A stretch of 64,000 nucleotides of DNA from Mesorhizobium sp. LMG 17147 (GTDB lineage Bacteria; Pseudomonadota; Alphaproteobacteria; Rhizobiales; Rhizobiaceae): the NCBI RefSeq assembly GCF_024297145.1, contig NZ_JANCTC010000005.1, positions 295,923 to 359,922 of the forward strand. The letters run 5' to 3'. Numbering within the stretch: position 1 is the stretch's first letter; each line of letters opens with the position of its first letter. A program made the position numbers and the translations under genes. Positions 35,269 to 44,161 of the stretch are shown piece after piece. The notes under the pieces were generated by a model. It was given only the letters and a program-made list of their open reading frames with translations, made no database searches and was not told the origin of the DNA.

Positions 35269-36209
35269 GCTTTCGTATCGATCCGCACATGTCGCTGACC
35301 GGCGAGGTCAGGCGCATCCTCGCCGAGGAGATCGGCAAGGCGCTTGTCCATCTGGACGCCGCGCGTGACAGGCCCGAGCAGGGGCTGCACAACTGTCGCA
35401 AACGGCTGAAGAACGTCCGCGCCTTGCTGCGCCTTGTCCGTTCCGGAGACGAAACATTCTGCGTGACTGAGAATGAATGCTACCGCCAGGTGGCGGCCCT
35501 GCTTGCCGGCCCGCGCGAGGCAACCGCACTGGTGGAAACAATCGACCGGCTAGCGGCAAGCTTTCCCGAGCAAAGTGCCGGCGGTGGCCTCGATGCCGTT
35601 CGCGACCGGCTCGTCGCGCGCCAGCATGAACTGCATGGCGGAGCAGGCCTCGATGCTGCGATAGGCGCGGCGATCGCCGCTTGCGAGCAAGGTGTCGGCC
35701 GGATCGACAAGCTCGCTCTGCCCGACCAGCCGGAGCAGGCTGCCGACGTGCTCGCCGAAGGCGCGCGCGCCACTTTGCGCCGCGCCAGGAAAGCGCTGGA
35801 CAAGGCGGCTTCGCGCGGCGAAGCCGATGACTTTCACGACCTGCGCAAGGCGGCCAAGACGCATGGCATGCACCTGTCGCTGCTCGGCCGGCTGTGGCCG
35901 ACGCCGATCAAGGCCCGGCGCAAGGCCGTCGATGAATTGGGCGAGCGGCTCGGCGAACTGCACGACGTGTTCGTCATGCGCGCGCTTCTCGATGCCGAGG
36001 ACCAGCCGCTCGGTCCCCCTGAGGACACGCGGTTGCTTGCCAAGCTGCTGAAGCGCTCGGAAAAGAGCCTGAAAAAAACCTGCCTCGCCGAGGCGGCCCA
36101 GCTTTTCGGCGACAGTCCGAAGCGCTCGACAAGGAAGCTTGCCCGCAAGGTGCGCGACGACCTCACAGCGGTATCGCACGAAGACGCCGGCGCGCCTGGC
36201 GTGGGCTGA
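35265..36209 (+). CDS. CHAD domain protein
   Basis: A 314-residue all-helical protein with two CHAD repeats. Conserved His and Lys/Arg-rich helices appear in each half (GLHNCRKRLKNVRALLRLV; DFHDLRKAAKTHGMHLSLLG). CHAD domains bind polyphosphate and often accompany CYTH proteins; here the two are separate but overlapping genes. It most likely sits on polyphosphate granules and helps target the CYTH enzyme. Confidence 0.92.
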   Translation: MSFRIDPHMSLTGEVRRILAEEIGKALVHLDAARDRPEQGLHNCRKRLKNVRALLRLVRSGDETFCVTENECYRQVAALLAGPREATALVETIDRLAASFPEQSAGGGLDAVRDRLVARQHELHGGAGLDAAIGAAIAACEQGVGRIDKLALPDQPEQAADVLAEGARATLRRARKALDKAASRGEADDFHDLRKAAKTHGMHLSLLGRLWPTPIKARRKAVDELGERLGELHDVFVMRALLDAEDQPLGPPEDTRLLAKLLKRSEKSLKKTCLAEAAQLFGDSPKRSTRKLARKVRDDLTAVSHEDAGAPGVG

Positions 36210-36250
36210 TCATGGTGTAATTTGCCGCCCTGTGATAATCGCCGTCTGGC

Positions 36251-36478
36251 ATGACCGAGCCCGGCGACACGCTTCTGGACCGACTTGGCCGCTGGCTTGC
36301 CGGCCGGCTGCAGGAGGAATCGTCCGGCTACGAGCCTTACACGCCGTCGGACGCTATTCGCGCAAGGAAATCCTGCCATCACTCGCTCTACACGCCGCGC
36401 GACTTCGACCTGTCGCCCTATTTCCGCATCGTCAAGCCGACCCTCGAATATGGTTTCGACTACCGGCAGATGATTTGA
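36251..36478 (+). pseudogene. Internally deleted NlpC/P60-like (YiiX/YebB type) hydrolase gene
   Basis: This open 75-codon frame joins two ends of a larger protein as I remember the family: an N-terminus (TLLDRLGRWLAGRLQ, SGYEPYTPSD) and the C-terminal tail (SLYTPRDFDLSPYF, IVKPTLEYGFDY). Between them, in another frame, lies the fragment YSRKEIL, which normally precedes the tail. So one large deletion and one small one appear to have removed the catalytic middle, the second restoring frame. The product cannot be an active hydrolase. It follows the CHAD gene by 41 bp. Confidence 0.6.
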
Positions 36479-36528
36479 GACGACAACCCCAGAATTACCA
36501 ACGCCGAAACAAGGGTTCAGAGTGGCGG

Positions 36529-37329
36529 CTAGGCCGGCAGCGGCCGTCGTGTCTTTGCGGCGGCCCGGCCGGGTGTCCGCGCGCCGGCGTCGCGCGGATG
36601 CGGTCCGATCGGCATGATCGCCGGGAATGGCGTCGCGCCGAAAGCGAAGGTCCATTTGTAGCCGACCAACCCCTCTTCCGGCGTCGTGTGCTGATCGTGA
36701 TGCGCAAGCAATTTGGCGCGCTCGGCCAGTTCCTCCGCCTCCCGCCTGACCATTTCCGCCGTCTCGGGCCGCATCCGCCTGGAGAAGCTGACGAATGTCG
36801 CCTCGCGCTCCAGATGCGTGATGGCCCAGCCGATGAAGTTCTTGTTGGTCACCTCGAACAGTGGCCGCAATGGCCCGTCGAAATTCCACTGGATTGGCGT
36901 CTCGACCAGCAGCCTGGCCGACAGGCCGCGACCGAGCGCGACCAGCCCCAACTCCTCGAGGTCTCGCAGATAGAGGAACATCGAAGCCTCGCTCAACCCC
37001 TGTGAGCGCATGATGCCTTCGGGCGTAAATTCTTCCGAAAGCATGACGAAGATGAACAGCAGTGCCGGCCGGCCGGCGAGCTTGCGCTCGATCTCCGGCG
37101 CGATGTGGTTGGCAGGTCCTGGTCCTCTGTTCATAGAGCCGAGCACGTTCTCCAACTCCACGCCGGCGGCAGCGCAGATCTCCATCAGCCGGTCGAGCTT
37201 GCAGTTGCGCTCGTGGAAGATGCGCTTCACCGTCGGCTCGGAAACGCCCATTCGCTCGGCAAGGACGCGGTAGGTCACGCCCTTGGCCTTCAGCGTCCGC
37301 TTCAGCGCGTCGAAGATCAGGCCGTTCAT
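36529..37329 (-). CDS. XRE-family transcriptional regulator
   Basis: The product is 266 residues. The N-terminal XRE helix-turn-helix (GVTYRVLAERMGVSEPTVKR) is followed by a long C-terminal region of unknown type containing FIFVMLSEEF and a Pro/Arg-rich tail. GAGGTG precedes the ATG at 37329. It is divergent from the SMP-30 gene and may control it; the 115-bp shared region has repeated GGTA(T/C) half-sites but no clear palindrome. Confidence 0.85.
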   Translation of the reverse strand: MNGLIFDALKRTLKAKGVTYRVLAERMGVSEPTVKRIFHERNCKLDRLMEICAAAGVELENVLGSMNRGPGPANHIAPEIERKLAGRPALLFIFVMLSEEFTPEGIMRSQGLSEASMFLYLRDLEELGLVALGRGLSARLLVETPIQWNFDGPLRPLFEVTNKNFIGWAITHLEREATFVSFSRRMRPETAEMVRREAEELAERAKLLAHHDQHTTPEEGLVGYKWTFAFGATPFPAIMPIGPHPRDAGARTPGRAAAKTRRPLPA

Positions 37330-37444
37330 GGGATGCACCTCTTTTGCACGATTTGGTATCAACCTTCGGTACTAGTCCCGATAGATCTTCCCGAAAAGTA
37401 TCGAAAGACCTAGCTCTCCGCCAGTCCATTACAGGAGACTAGCC

Positions 37445-38305
37445 ATGAAAAGCCTCTTCACACCGATACTTCTCGCCATTGTCGGCATCGCGACTGCGCC
37501 GGCAGTTCAGGCCGCTGAACTCTGGCGCGCCAGCGGCCTCGAGCAACCTGAATCGGCGCTGTTCGACGCCGCCGGCCAGCGCGTTATCGTCTCGAACATC
37601 GTCGGCAATCCCGGCGAAGCCGACGGCAACGGCTATCTGTCGGTTCTGTCGATGGACGGCAAGCTGGTCACGCAACACTGGACCGACGGCATGGACGCGC
37701 CCAAGGGCATGGCGATTGCCGGCGGCAAACTCTACGTCGCCGACATCACCCATGTGCGCGTCGTCGATCTCCAAAGCGGCAAGCTAGCGTCGACGATCGA
37801 CGTGCCGAACGCTGTCTTTCTCAACGACATGACCGCTGACGCATCCGGCAAGGTCTACGTCACGGATATGCTTGCCGATACGATCTATCGCATCGACGGC
37901 GACCGGCCCGAACTGTTCATCAAGGATGCGGCGCTTGCTTCGCCGAATGGCATCTTCGCAGATGGCGGCCGGCTGATCGTCGCTTCGTGGGGCAAGGGCA
38001 TCAAGCCCGACTTCAGCACCGCGGAGCCGGGCGGCCTGCTCTCGGTCGATCTCGCCACCAAGGCCGTTTCGCCTCTGGCTGGCGCGGAAAACTTTGCCAA
38101 CCTCGATGGCGTCGTTACCATCGGCGGCAGCATCTACGCCACTGCCTATATGACCGGCACGCTCTACCGCTACAAAGCCGGCGGTACGCCGCAAGTGGTT
38201 GCGACGTTCAAGCCGGGCAGCGCCGATATCGGCACAGATGGCAAGTCGACAATCTTCGTGCCGCTGATGAATGAGGGCGAGGTCTCAGCGTTGGGCCTCG
38301 ACTAA
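37445..38305 (+). CDS. Exported SMP-30/gluconolactonase-like beta-propeller protein
   Basis: The product is 286 residues. A signal peptide covers about residues 1-23 (APAVQA). Repeated propeller blades follow (GKLYVADITHVRVVD, NDMTADASGKVYVTD, ANLDGVVTIGGSIYAT). The family binds Ca2+ or Zn2+ and includes lactonases; the substrate is unknown. AGGAGA precedes the ATG. It lies opposite the XRE gene and converges on SulP. Confidence 0.85.
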   Translation: MKSLFTPILLAIVGIATAPAVQAAELWRASGLEQPESALFDAAGQRVIVSNIVGNPGEADGNGYLSVLSMDGKLVTQHWTDGMDAPKGMAIAGGKLYVADITHVRVVDLQSGKLASTIDVPNAVFLNDMTADASGKVYVTDMLADTIYRIDGDRPELFIKDAALASPNGIFADGGRLIVASWGKGIKPDFSTAEPGGLLSVDLATKAVSPLAGAENFANLDGVVTIGGSIYATAYMTGTLYRYKAGGTPQVVATFKPGSADIGTDGKSTIFVPLMNEGEVSALGLD

Positions 38306-38321
38306 GCCGGCAGTTGCCAGC

Positions 38322-40031
38322 TCAGGCGGCGGGCGCGGCTTTCTTCAGCTGCGCCCGCGCATCCGTGATCGATGCGGCATAAGTCACCAGCGGCCGCTTG
38401 ACACCGTGGTTGATCAGCATGCGGCGTGTCTGCGGTGAAGCGCCTGAGATAATAAAGCGAACGCCGGCGCGCTTGGCCTTGTGGGCCGCGCCCTCGATGA
38501 CATTGGCCGCCGTCGAATCGAAGAACGGCACCGCCGAACAGTCGAGGATGAAGTTCTTGCGCTGGTCGGCGATGCGGTCCAGCACCGTGCCGACGGTCGA
38601 GGCGGCGCCGAAGAAAAAGGCGCCCGATATCCGGTAGACGACGGTGTCGGCATCGCTCGCCTCGCTGGAATCATAAGCGCTGGCTCGGTCGGCGACGTCT
38701 TCCTGCACCAAAGATTGATGGTCCGCCTCCACCGCGATGCTCTTGGCCATGCGGTCGATGAACAGGATCGAGCCTAGCGCGAAGCCGACGACGATGCCTT
38801 CGGTCAGGTCGCGGAAGATGACGATCAGGAACGTCGCCATCAGTACCAGCGCATCGCCGCGCGAGGCGCGCAGCAAGGTGGCGAAGGCCTGTTTCTCGAA
38901 CATGTTCCAGCACACCACCGCCAGCACGCCGGCAAGTGCTGCAAGCGGGATATAGCTGGCCAGCGGTGCAGCCACCAGCATCAGAGCAAGCAGGATGGCC
39001 GAGTGCATCATGCCTGAGACCGGTCCATGCGCGCCGGCCCGTACATTGGTCGCGGTGCGGGCAATGGTGCCAGTGGTGCATATGCCGCCGAACAAGGCGG
39101 AGGCGATATTGGCGAAGCCTTGCGCCACCAACTCGCAATTGGAGCGATGCCGCCTTCCGGTCATGCCGTCGGCGACGACGGCCGACAGCAGCGATTCGAT
39201 CGCCCCGAGCAGCGCAAAGGCGATAGCGTCCGGCAGCACGTCGATTATCCTGTCGAGGCTGAGCGGCGGGAAGGCCGGCCATTGCAGGCTGCGCGGGATG
39301 CCGCCGAAGCGCGTGCCGATCGTCTCGGCCGGCATGGCGAGCAATGCTACGACGAGGGATGCCAGTCCGATGGCAATCAGCATAGCCGGCCACTTCGGCC
39401 GAAACCGCCTCAACGTCGCAATGGTGATGATGGTCAGTGCCGCCACCGCAGTTGCGGCGAGGTTGATTCCGGCCGCTTCGCCGATGGCCATCAGCTTCGG
39501 CACCAGCGGCCCTGGCTCCTTGCCGGCGAGCTTCAGCCCGAACAGTTCGACGATCTGGCCGGAGAAGATGATGACAGCGATGCCGGCGGTGAAGCCGACG
39601 GTCACCGGGTAGGGGATGAATTTGATGTAGGTCCCAAGTCTGAGATAGCCGATGGCAAGCAGGAACACGCCGGCCATCATCGTCGCCAGCAGTAAGCCAT
39701 CGACGCCAACCCGCGCCACCGTCGCCGCCACAAGCACAATGAAGGCGCCGGCCGGGCCGCCGATCTGGAAACGGCTGCCGCCAAGCGCCGAGACCAGGAA
39801 GCCGCCAATGATCGAGGTGTAGAGCCCGCGCTCCGGCGTCACGCCTGAAGCAATGGCAATTGCCATCGACAACGGCAGCGCAATGATGGCGACAGTCAGC
39901 CCGGCGATGGCATCCGCCTTGAAATGCGTGAGCGTGTAGCCCTCCCGCAGCACCGTCACCAGCTTCGGGGTGAACAGTTCGGAAAATGTCGGCCGCGCCG
40001 GTTGATGCACTGCCCGCTGCGTCTGATCCAT
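38322..40031 (-). CDS. SulP-family anion transporter with STAS domain
   Basis: The protein has 569 residues. About 12 helices (start of core DAIAGLTVAIIALPLSMAIA; GGSRFQIGGPAGAFIVLVA) form the SLC26-type transport domain, and the last 130 residues are a STAS domain (ILDCSAVPFFDSTAA). Members move sulfate, bicarbonate or carboxylates; this one is not assigned. GGAAGG precedes the ATG at 40031. A small XRE regulator gene lies upstream in the same direction. Confidence 0.93.
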   Translation of the reverse strand: MDQTQRAVHQPARPTFSELFTPKLVTVLREGYTLTHFKADAIAGLTVAIIALPLSMAIAIASGVTPERGLYTSIIGGFLVSALGGSRFQIGGPAGAFIVLVAATVARVGVDGLLLATMMAGVFLLAIGYLRLGTYIKFIPYPVTVGFTAGIAVIIFSGQIVELFGLKLAGKEPGPLVPKLMAIGEAAGINLAATAVAALTIITIATLRRFRPKWPAMLIAIGLASLVVALLAMPAETIGTRFGGIPRSLQWPAFPPLSLDRIIDVLPDAIAFALLGAIESLLSAVVADGMTGRRHRSNCELVAQGFANIASALFGGICTTGTIARTATNVRAGAHGPVSGMMHSAILLALMLVAAPLASYIPLAALAGVLAVVCWNMFEKQAFATLLRASRGDALVLMATFLIVIFRDLTEGIVVGFALGSILFIDRMAKSIAVEADHQSLVQEDVADRASAYDSSEASDADTVVYRISGAFFFGAASTVGTVLDRIADQRKNFILDCSAVPFFDSTAANVIEGAAHKAKRAGVRFIISGASPQTRRMLINHGVKRPLVTYAASITDARAQLKKAAPAA

Positions 40032-40211
40032 CGAGTGCCTTCCGCATGAAACCAAGGAGCGGCGGGATCGTCGGCAGGACTGTCGGCGGTCGCCGTCGCG
40101 ACTTGGAGCGGCGTGCGTCCAAATAGGCGCACAGATACGCCCCAACACTTTTGACCCGCGCATCGGACTATCCGAAAACCGAATTTGATTTTCGGCGATG
40201 CGGCAGTAGCG

Positions 40212-40481
40212 TCAGCCTTGCGGGTTCTGCGGCGTGAAAGGCTTGAGGCGAACGCCCCTGCCGCCACGCTCGCTCGCCTGGTTTTCGCCGATCAGCTCGA
40301 CCCCGGCCTCTTCAAGGGCCTGGATGACCTTCATCAGCGTATCGACCACGCCCCGGACCACGCCGTCGCTCGCTTCCATGCGCTGAATGGTTGGAAGCGA
40401 AACCCCGGCGCGCTCGGCGAGGGTCTTCTGATCGATGCCGGCCAGCGCCCTCGCGGCACGCATCTGCGCGGCAGTGATCAT
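40212..40481 (-). CDS. Small XRE-family regulator
   Basis: An 89-residue Cro/C1-type HTH protein: AAQMRAARALAGIDQKTLAE, recognition helix SLPTIQRME, then a short helical and basic tail. It lies 180 bp upstream of sulP in the same direction and may regulate it or itself. A palindrome overlapping a -10-like TATTAT lies 27 bp upstream. Confidence 0.88.
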   Translation of the reverse strand: MITAAQMRAARALAGIDQKTLAERAGVSLPTIQRMEASDGVVRGVVDTLMKVIQALEEAGVELIGENQASERGGRGVRLKPFTPQNPQG

Positions 40482-40507
40482 CGGTCAAAACCCCGTCTGA
40501 GTTCTGC

Positions 40508-40525
40508 GGTATCACGTATAATACC
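40508..40525. promoter_or_regulatory. Possible operator/promoter of the small XRE gene
   Basis: Inverted arms GGTAT and ATACC flank an 8-bp centre that contains a -10-like TATTAT on the minus strand (TATAAT on plus). It could serve autoregulation. Confidence 0.4.
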
Positions 40526-40679
40526 TTCATGATGATGGGTCAAACATCATCTTGCATATGTGAAACATGCAACAGTCTTTGCCAGCCGGTGCGCTGGCAT
40601 GCTACAAACCTCGGCATCGTTTGGCGGGACATCCATTACGGTACCGATTTTACAGTAGGACCTCAAAAAGGATGAGCAG

Positions 40680-40778
40680 GTGAAGACATTCAAAGCGTTG
40701 GCGACCTCGACAGTCGTGCTGTCGATGGTTTTCCTGCTGGCAGGCTGCGGACATGGCCTGATCAACAGGCTGATTTGA
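40680..40778 (+). CDS. Tiny lipoprotein
   Basis: A 32-residue product starting with GTG: basic start, hydrophobic stretch, then lipobox LAGC at about 20-23 and a 9-residue mature tail. AAGGATGA lies 7-8 bases upstream. The size and layout resemble entericidin-like or short anchor lipoproteins; function unknown. Confidence 0.72.
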   Translation: MKTFKALATSTVVLSMVFLLAGCGHGLINRLI

Positions 40779-40794
40779 AGTAGTCCGGCCGACG

Positions 40795-41496
40795 TCAGGT
40801 GCCGTCGGCCCGCCCTAGCCATCGCTGCAGCAATCGTGCCGCCAGCCAGCACAGCATCGCCCAGGCAAAGCCGGCGCACCAGCCGGCCAGCACGTCGGAC
40901 GGCCAGTGGACGCCGAGATAGATGCGGCTGATGCCGACCACCACCGTCGTCAGCACCGCCAGCATGAGCACATAGATCTTCGTTGTGCGCCCGGGCAAAA
41001 ACCGTGCCGCCATGCTGCCCAGCGTCAAATACGTCACCGCCGACAGCATGGCGTGGCCGCTCGGAAACGAAAGCGATGCCACATCGGCGAGATGCGAGAC
41101 CAGATCGGGGCGCGGCCGGTCGATATCGAATTTCAGCACGCTTGACAGGAGCTGGCCGCCCGCCACCGCGACGAACATGAGAAGCGCCGCGCCTGGCCTG
41201 CGGATAAGGAGCAGATAGACGATCATTGCTGCCGTGATCAGCACCAGTACGCTGGCGCTGCCGAGGCTGGTGATGTCGCGCATCGCTCCTTCCAGCCACG
41301 CCGGTCCGATCGGATTGTCGGGCTGGCCGGCCTTGCGGAAGGCAAGCAGGATTTCGGTGTCGAAGGCATGCGGCGTGGTCGCCCGCGCCAGCTCCATCAG
41401 TTCTTCGAACCCCCACAGCCCGCCGGCAATGACCAGCCCGGCCAGCAGAACCGGGAACTCCAGCCAGTTGCGCAGTCTGCTTGCAATCTTCTTCAT
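40795..41496 (-). CDS. PAP2-family membrane phosphatase
   Basis: The product is 233 residues with about six helices. The three acid-phosphatase motifs are visible: KFDIDRPRP, PSGHAM and SRIYLGVHWPSD. It would remove phosphate from a lipid such as phosphatidic acid or undecaprenyl diphosphate at the outer face of the inner membrane. It is followed by an EamA-type gene 14 bp upstream in the same direction. Confidence 0.92.
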   Translation of the reverse strand: MKKIASRLRNWLEFPVLLAGLVIAGGLWGFEELMELARATTPHAFDTEILLAFRKAGQPDNPIGPAWLEGAMRDITSLGSASVLVLITAAMIVYLLLIRRPGAALLMFVAVAGGQLLSSVLKFDIDRPRPDLVSHLADVASLSFPSGHAMLSAVTYLTLGSMAARFLPGRTTKIYVLMLAVLTTVVVGISRIYLGVHWPSDVLAGWCAGFAWAMLCWLAARLLQRWLGRADGT

Positions 41497-41510
41497 CGGC
41501 CCGATCGCAG

Positions 41511-41849
41511 CTACAGCCTTTGCAGATAGGGCCCGAGCGTGATCAGCGCCACGGCTGCGATGGCAAGCACAATGCCGGTTGCCTGCAAGGCATTGACGCG
41601 CTCGCCGAAGAAGACCAGCGCCACCACATTCACCGACACCAGCTGGATCACCGCCGACAGGCTGAACGACACCGACATGCCGAATTCACGGATCAGCCTC
41701 AGCATGATCAGATTGCCCAGCGAATAGAGCGCCAACGTCAGCACGATCTTGCCGAGGCTCGGCGCCAGCCCCCACTGTTTTGCGGCCATCGCCGCCAGCA
41801 GGAAGATCACCGTCGAAACGCAGAGCTGCCCAAGTCCCCAGAAACTCAC
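41511..41849 (-). CDS. EamA/SMR-like small membrane transporter
   Basis: The product is 112 residues with four hydrophobic helices. It matches a half-size DMT (EamA) protein: NVVALVFFGERVNALQATGIVLA is typical of the last two helices. It may work as a dimer like SMR or ArnE/F lipid-carrier flippases; with the PAP2 neighbour a role in lipid-linked sugar handling is possible but unproven. Confidence 0.82.
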   Translation of the reverse strand: MSFWGLGQLCVSTVIFLLAAMAAKQWGLAPSLGKIVLTLALYSLGNLIMLRLIREFGMSVSFSLSAVIQLVSVNVVALVFFGERVNALQATGIVLAIAAVALITLGPYLQRL

Positions 41850-41965
41850 TTTTGTTCCTCCGATGCGGTCCCTACGCGCCTGCCGCAGCTCTTGTTTCCG
41901 AAGCGCCGGTCGCGGTCAAGCGGGACTGATGTTGGATACGAAATCGCAGGTGGCAATTAGCCGGC

Positions 41966-41983
41966 ATGTCATCAAACTGTGAC
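41966..41983 (+). promoter_or_regulatory. Pho box (PhoB binding site)
   Basis: Two direct 7-mers ATGTCAT and CTGTGAC separated by CAAA match the rhizobial Pho box (CTGTCAT-N4-CTGTCAT). The site lies about 70 bp upstream of phoX and fits induction by phosphate starvation. Confidence 0.72.
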
Positions 41984-42050
41984 CTGCCGGTAATACCGGA
42001 TTGGCCAGGCAACACGCTCCAGCAATCCATCCAGCCAGAGGCAGGCCCCC

Positions 42051-44057
42051 ATGACTGAACAGCGCTCGACCGAACATCGCACCCCTGACGCCCATTTCCG
42101 CACCAGTCTGCTCGAGGAAAACGATGGGCCAGGAGCCAATCCCACCGACAACCGCACCATGGGTGAGATCATCGCCGCGCGGTTCTCGCGCCGCGGCTTC
42201 CTCAAGGGCTCGCTTGCCGTCTCGGCCATAGCCGCTACCGTCAGCCCGCTGGCGCTGATTGCCGCCGACAACGCCCGCGCCGCCGAAGGCTCCGCCTTCG
42301 CTTTCGACGAGCTCGAGGCCGGCATCGACGACAAGCATCACGTCGCACCTGGCTATGACGCCGACGTGCTGCTGCGCTGGGGCGATCCGCTGTTCGCCGA
42401 TTCGCCGGAATTCGATCCGACAAAACAGTCGGCGGAAGCCCAGGCCAGACAATTCGGCTACAACAACGACTATGTCGGTTATATCCCGATCGGCGGCTCG
42501 GCCGAGCATGGCCTGCTGGTCGTCAACCACGAATACACCAATCCGCATCTGATGTTCCCGGGCCTCGTCACCATCGTCGATGGCAAAGCCAAGCAGGCCC
42601 CCCTCAGCAAGGAGCAAGTCGATGTCGAGATGGCCGCGCATGGCGGCACCATTGTCGAGATCCGCAAAGAAGCCGGCAAATGGCAGGTCGTGCGCGACGG
42701 CAAGCTCAACCGCCGCATCACCTCCAATACCGAGATGGCACTGTCTGGCCCCGTCGCCGGCCACGACCGCGTCAAGACCAGCGCCGACCCGAGCGGTACG
42801 AAGGTCATCGGCACCCTCAACAACTGCGCCGGCGGCGTCACGCCGTGGGGCACCTATGTCATGGCCGAGGAGAACATCCACGGCTATTTCTCGGGCGAGC
42901 TGCCGCAGAGCCATAACGAGGCGGCCAACTACAAGCGCCTCGGCATTCCCGAAGGCGCCTATGAATGGGCGGCGCATCACGACCGTTTCGATATCGGCAA
43001 GGAGCCGAACGAGCCGAACCGCTTCGGCTGGATCGTCGAGGTCGACGTCCAGGATCCGACGTCGGTGCCGAGGAAGCGCACCGCCATGGGCCGCTTCAAG
43101 CATGAGGGCGCAGAATCGATTGTCGCCAAGGATGGCCGTGTCGTCTTCTACCTCGGCGACGACGAGCGCTTCGACTATGTCTATAAGTTCGTCACCACAG
43201 GCAAGTTCAATCCGGACGATCGCGCCGCCAACATGAATTTGCTCGACGACGGCACCCTGCATGTCGCCAAGTTCGCCGAGGACGGTTCGATCGAATGGCT
43301 GCCGATCGTCTTCGGCCAGGGACCGCTGACGGCGGCAAACGGCTTTGCCAGCCAGGCCGACGTGCTGATCGAGACGCGCCGTGCCGCCGACCTGCTTGGC
43401 GCCACCAAGATGGACCGCCCGGAAGACATCCAGCCCAATGCCGCCAATGGCAAGGTCTATGTCATGCTGACCAACAATTCGAAGCGCAAGGCCGACCAGG
43501 TCGACGCCGCCAATCCGCGCGCCGAAAACGCCTTTGGCCATATCATTGAGATCGTCGAGGATGGCGGTGATTTCGCTGCGACCAAGGGCAAGTGGGAAAT
43601 CCTGCTGAAATGCGGCGATCCCGCCGTGGCCGAAATCGGCGCCACCTTCTCCACCGCAACCACTGCCAACGGCTGGTTCGGCATGCCGGACAATTGCGCG
43701 GTCGATTCGGCCGGCCGCCTCTGGGTTGCTACCGACGGCCAGGGCCCGAAGGCAACAGGCCGCACCGACGGCCTGTGGGCGGTCGACACGGAAGGCCCGG
43801 CGCGGGCGACCTCAAAGCTGTTCTTCCGTGTGCCGATCGGCGCCGAAATGTGTGGTCCCCTGTTTGCGCCGGACGACCAGACTGCTTTCGTTGCCGTCCA
43901 GCATCCAGGCGACGGTGGCGAGGACTGGGAGGCTTTTGGGCGTCCCTCCTATTATGAGGATTTGTCGACCCGCTGGCCTGACTTCAAGCCGGACATGCCG
44001 GTGCGCCCGGCGGTCGTTGCCATCACCAGGCAAGGCGGCGGCAAGATCGCGGTCTGA
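42051..44057 (+). CDS. phoX: PhoX-family alkaline phosphatase, Tat-exported
   Basis: The protein has 668 residues. A Tat signal (SRRGFLK at about 46-52 followed by a hydrophobic segment ending near ARAA) leads into the PhoX beta-propeller. Conserved parts include NHEYTNPHLMF, GTYVMAEENIHGYF, FYLGDDERFDYVYKF and CAVDSAGRLWVATDGQG. PhoX releases phosphate from organic esters in the periplasm using Ca2+ and Fe3+. A Pho box lies upstream and a strong hairpin follows. Confidence 0.95.
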   Translation: MTEQRSTEHRTPDAHFRTSLLEENDGPGANPTDNRTMGEIIAARFSRRGFLKGSLAVSAIAATVSPLALIAADNARAAEGSAFAFDELEAGIDDKHHVAPGYDADVLLRWGDPLFADSPEFDPTKQSAEAQARQFGYNNDYVGYIPIGGSAEHGLLVVNHEYTNPHLMFPGLVTIVDGKAKQAPLSKEQVDVEMAAHGGTIVEIRKEAGKWQVVRDGKLNRRITSNTEMALSGPVAGHDRVKTSADPSGTKVIGTLNNCAGGVTPWGTYVMAEENIHGYFSGELPQSHNEAANYKRLGIPEGAYEWAAHHDRFDIGKEPNEPNRFGWIVEVDVQDPTSVPRKRTAMGRFKHEGAESIVAKDGRVVFYLGDDERFDYVYKFVTTGKFNPDDRAANMNLLDDGTLHVAKFAEDGSIEWLPIVFGQGPLTAANGFASQADVLIETRRAADLLGATKMDRPEDIQPNAANGKVYVMLTNNSKRKADQVDAANPRAENAFGHIIEIVEDGGDFAATKGKWEILLKCGDPAVAEIGATFSTATTANGWFGMPDNCAVDSAGRLWVATDGQGPKATGRTDGLWAVDTEGPARATSKLFFRVPIGAEMCGPLFAPDDQTAFVAVQHPGDGGEDWEAFGRPSYYEDLSTRWPDFKPDMPVRPAVVAITRQGGGKIAV

Positions 44058-44082
44058 GACGCAGGAAGGCCTTGCAGTCTCG

Positions 44083-44118
44083 AGGAAGGATTTCGGTGGA
44101 TGCGAAATCCTTCCTTTC
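44083..44118. terminator. Strong hairpin between convergent genes
   Basis: A 13-bp perfect stem AGGAAGGATTTCG / CGAAATCCTTCCT with a 7-base loop lies between phoX and the convergent GNAT gene. The T-run is short, but it probably acts in both directions. Confidence 0.72.
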
Positions 44119-44161
44119 CTGATACGGGATGCATCCATGCTGCGCATCATGCGCCGACCAA

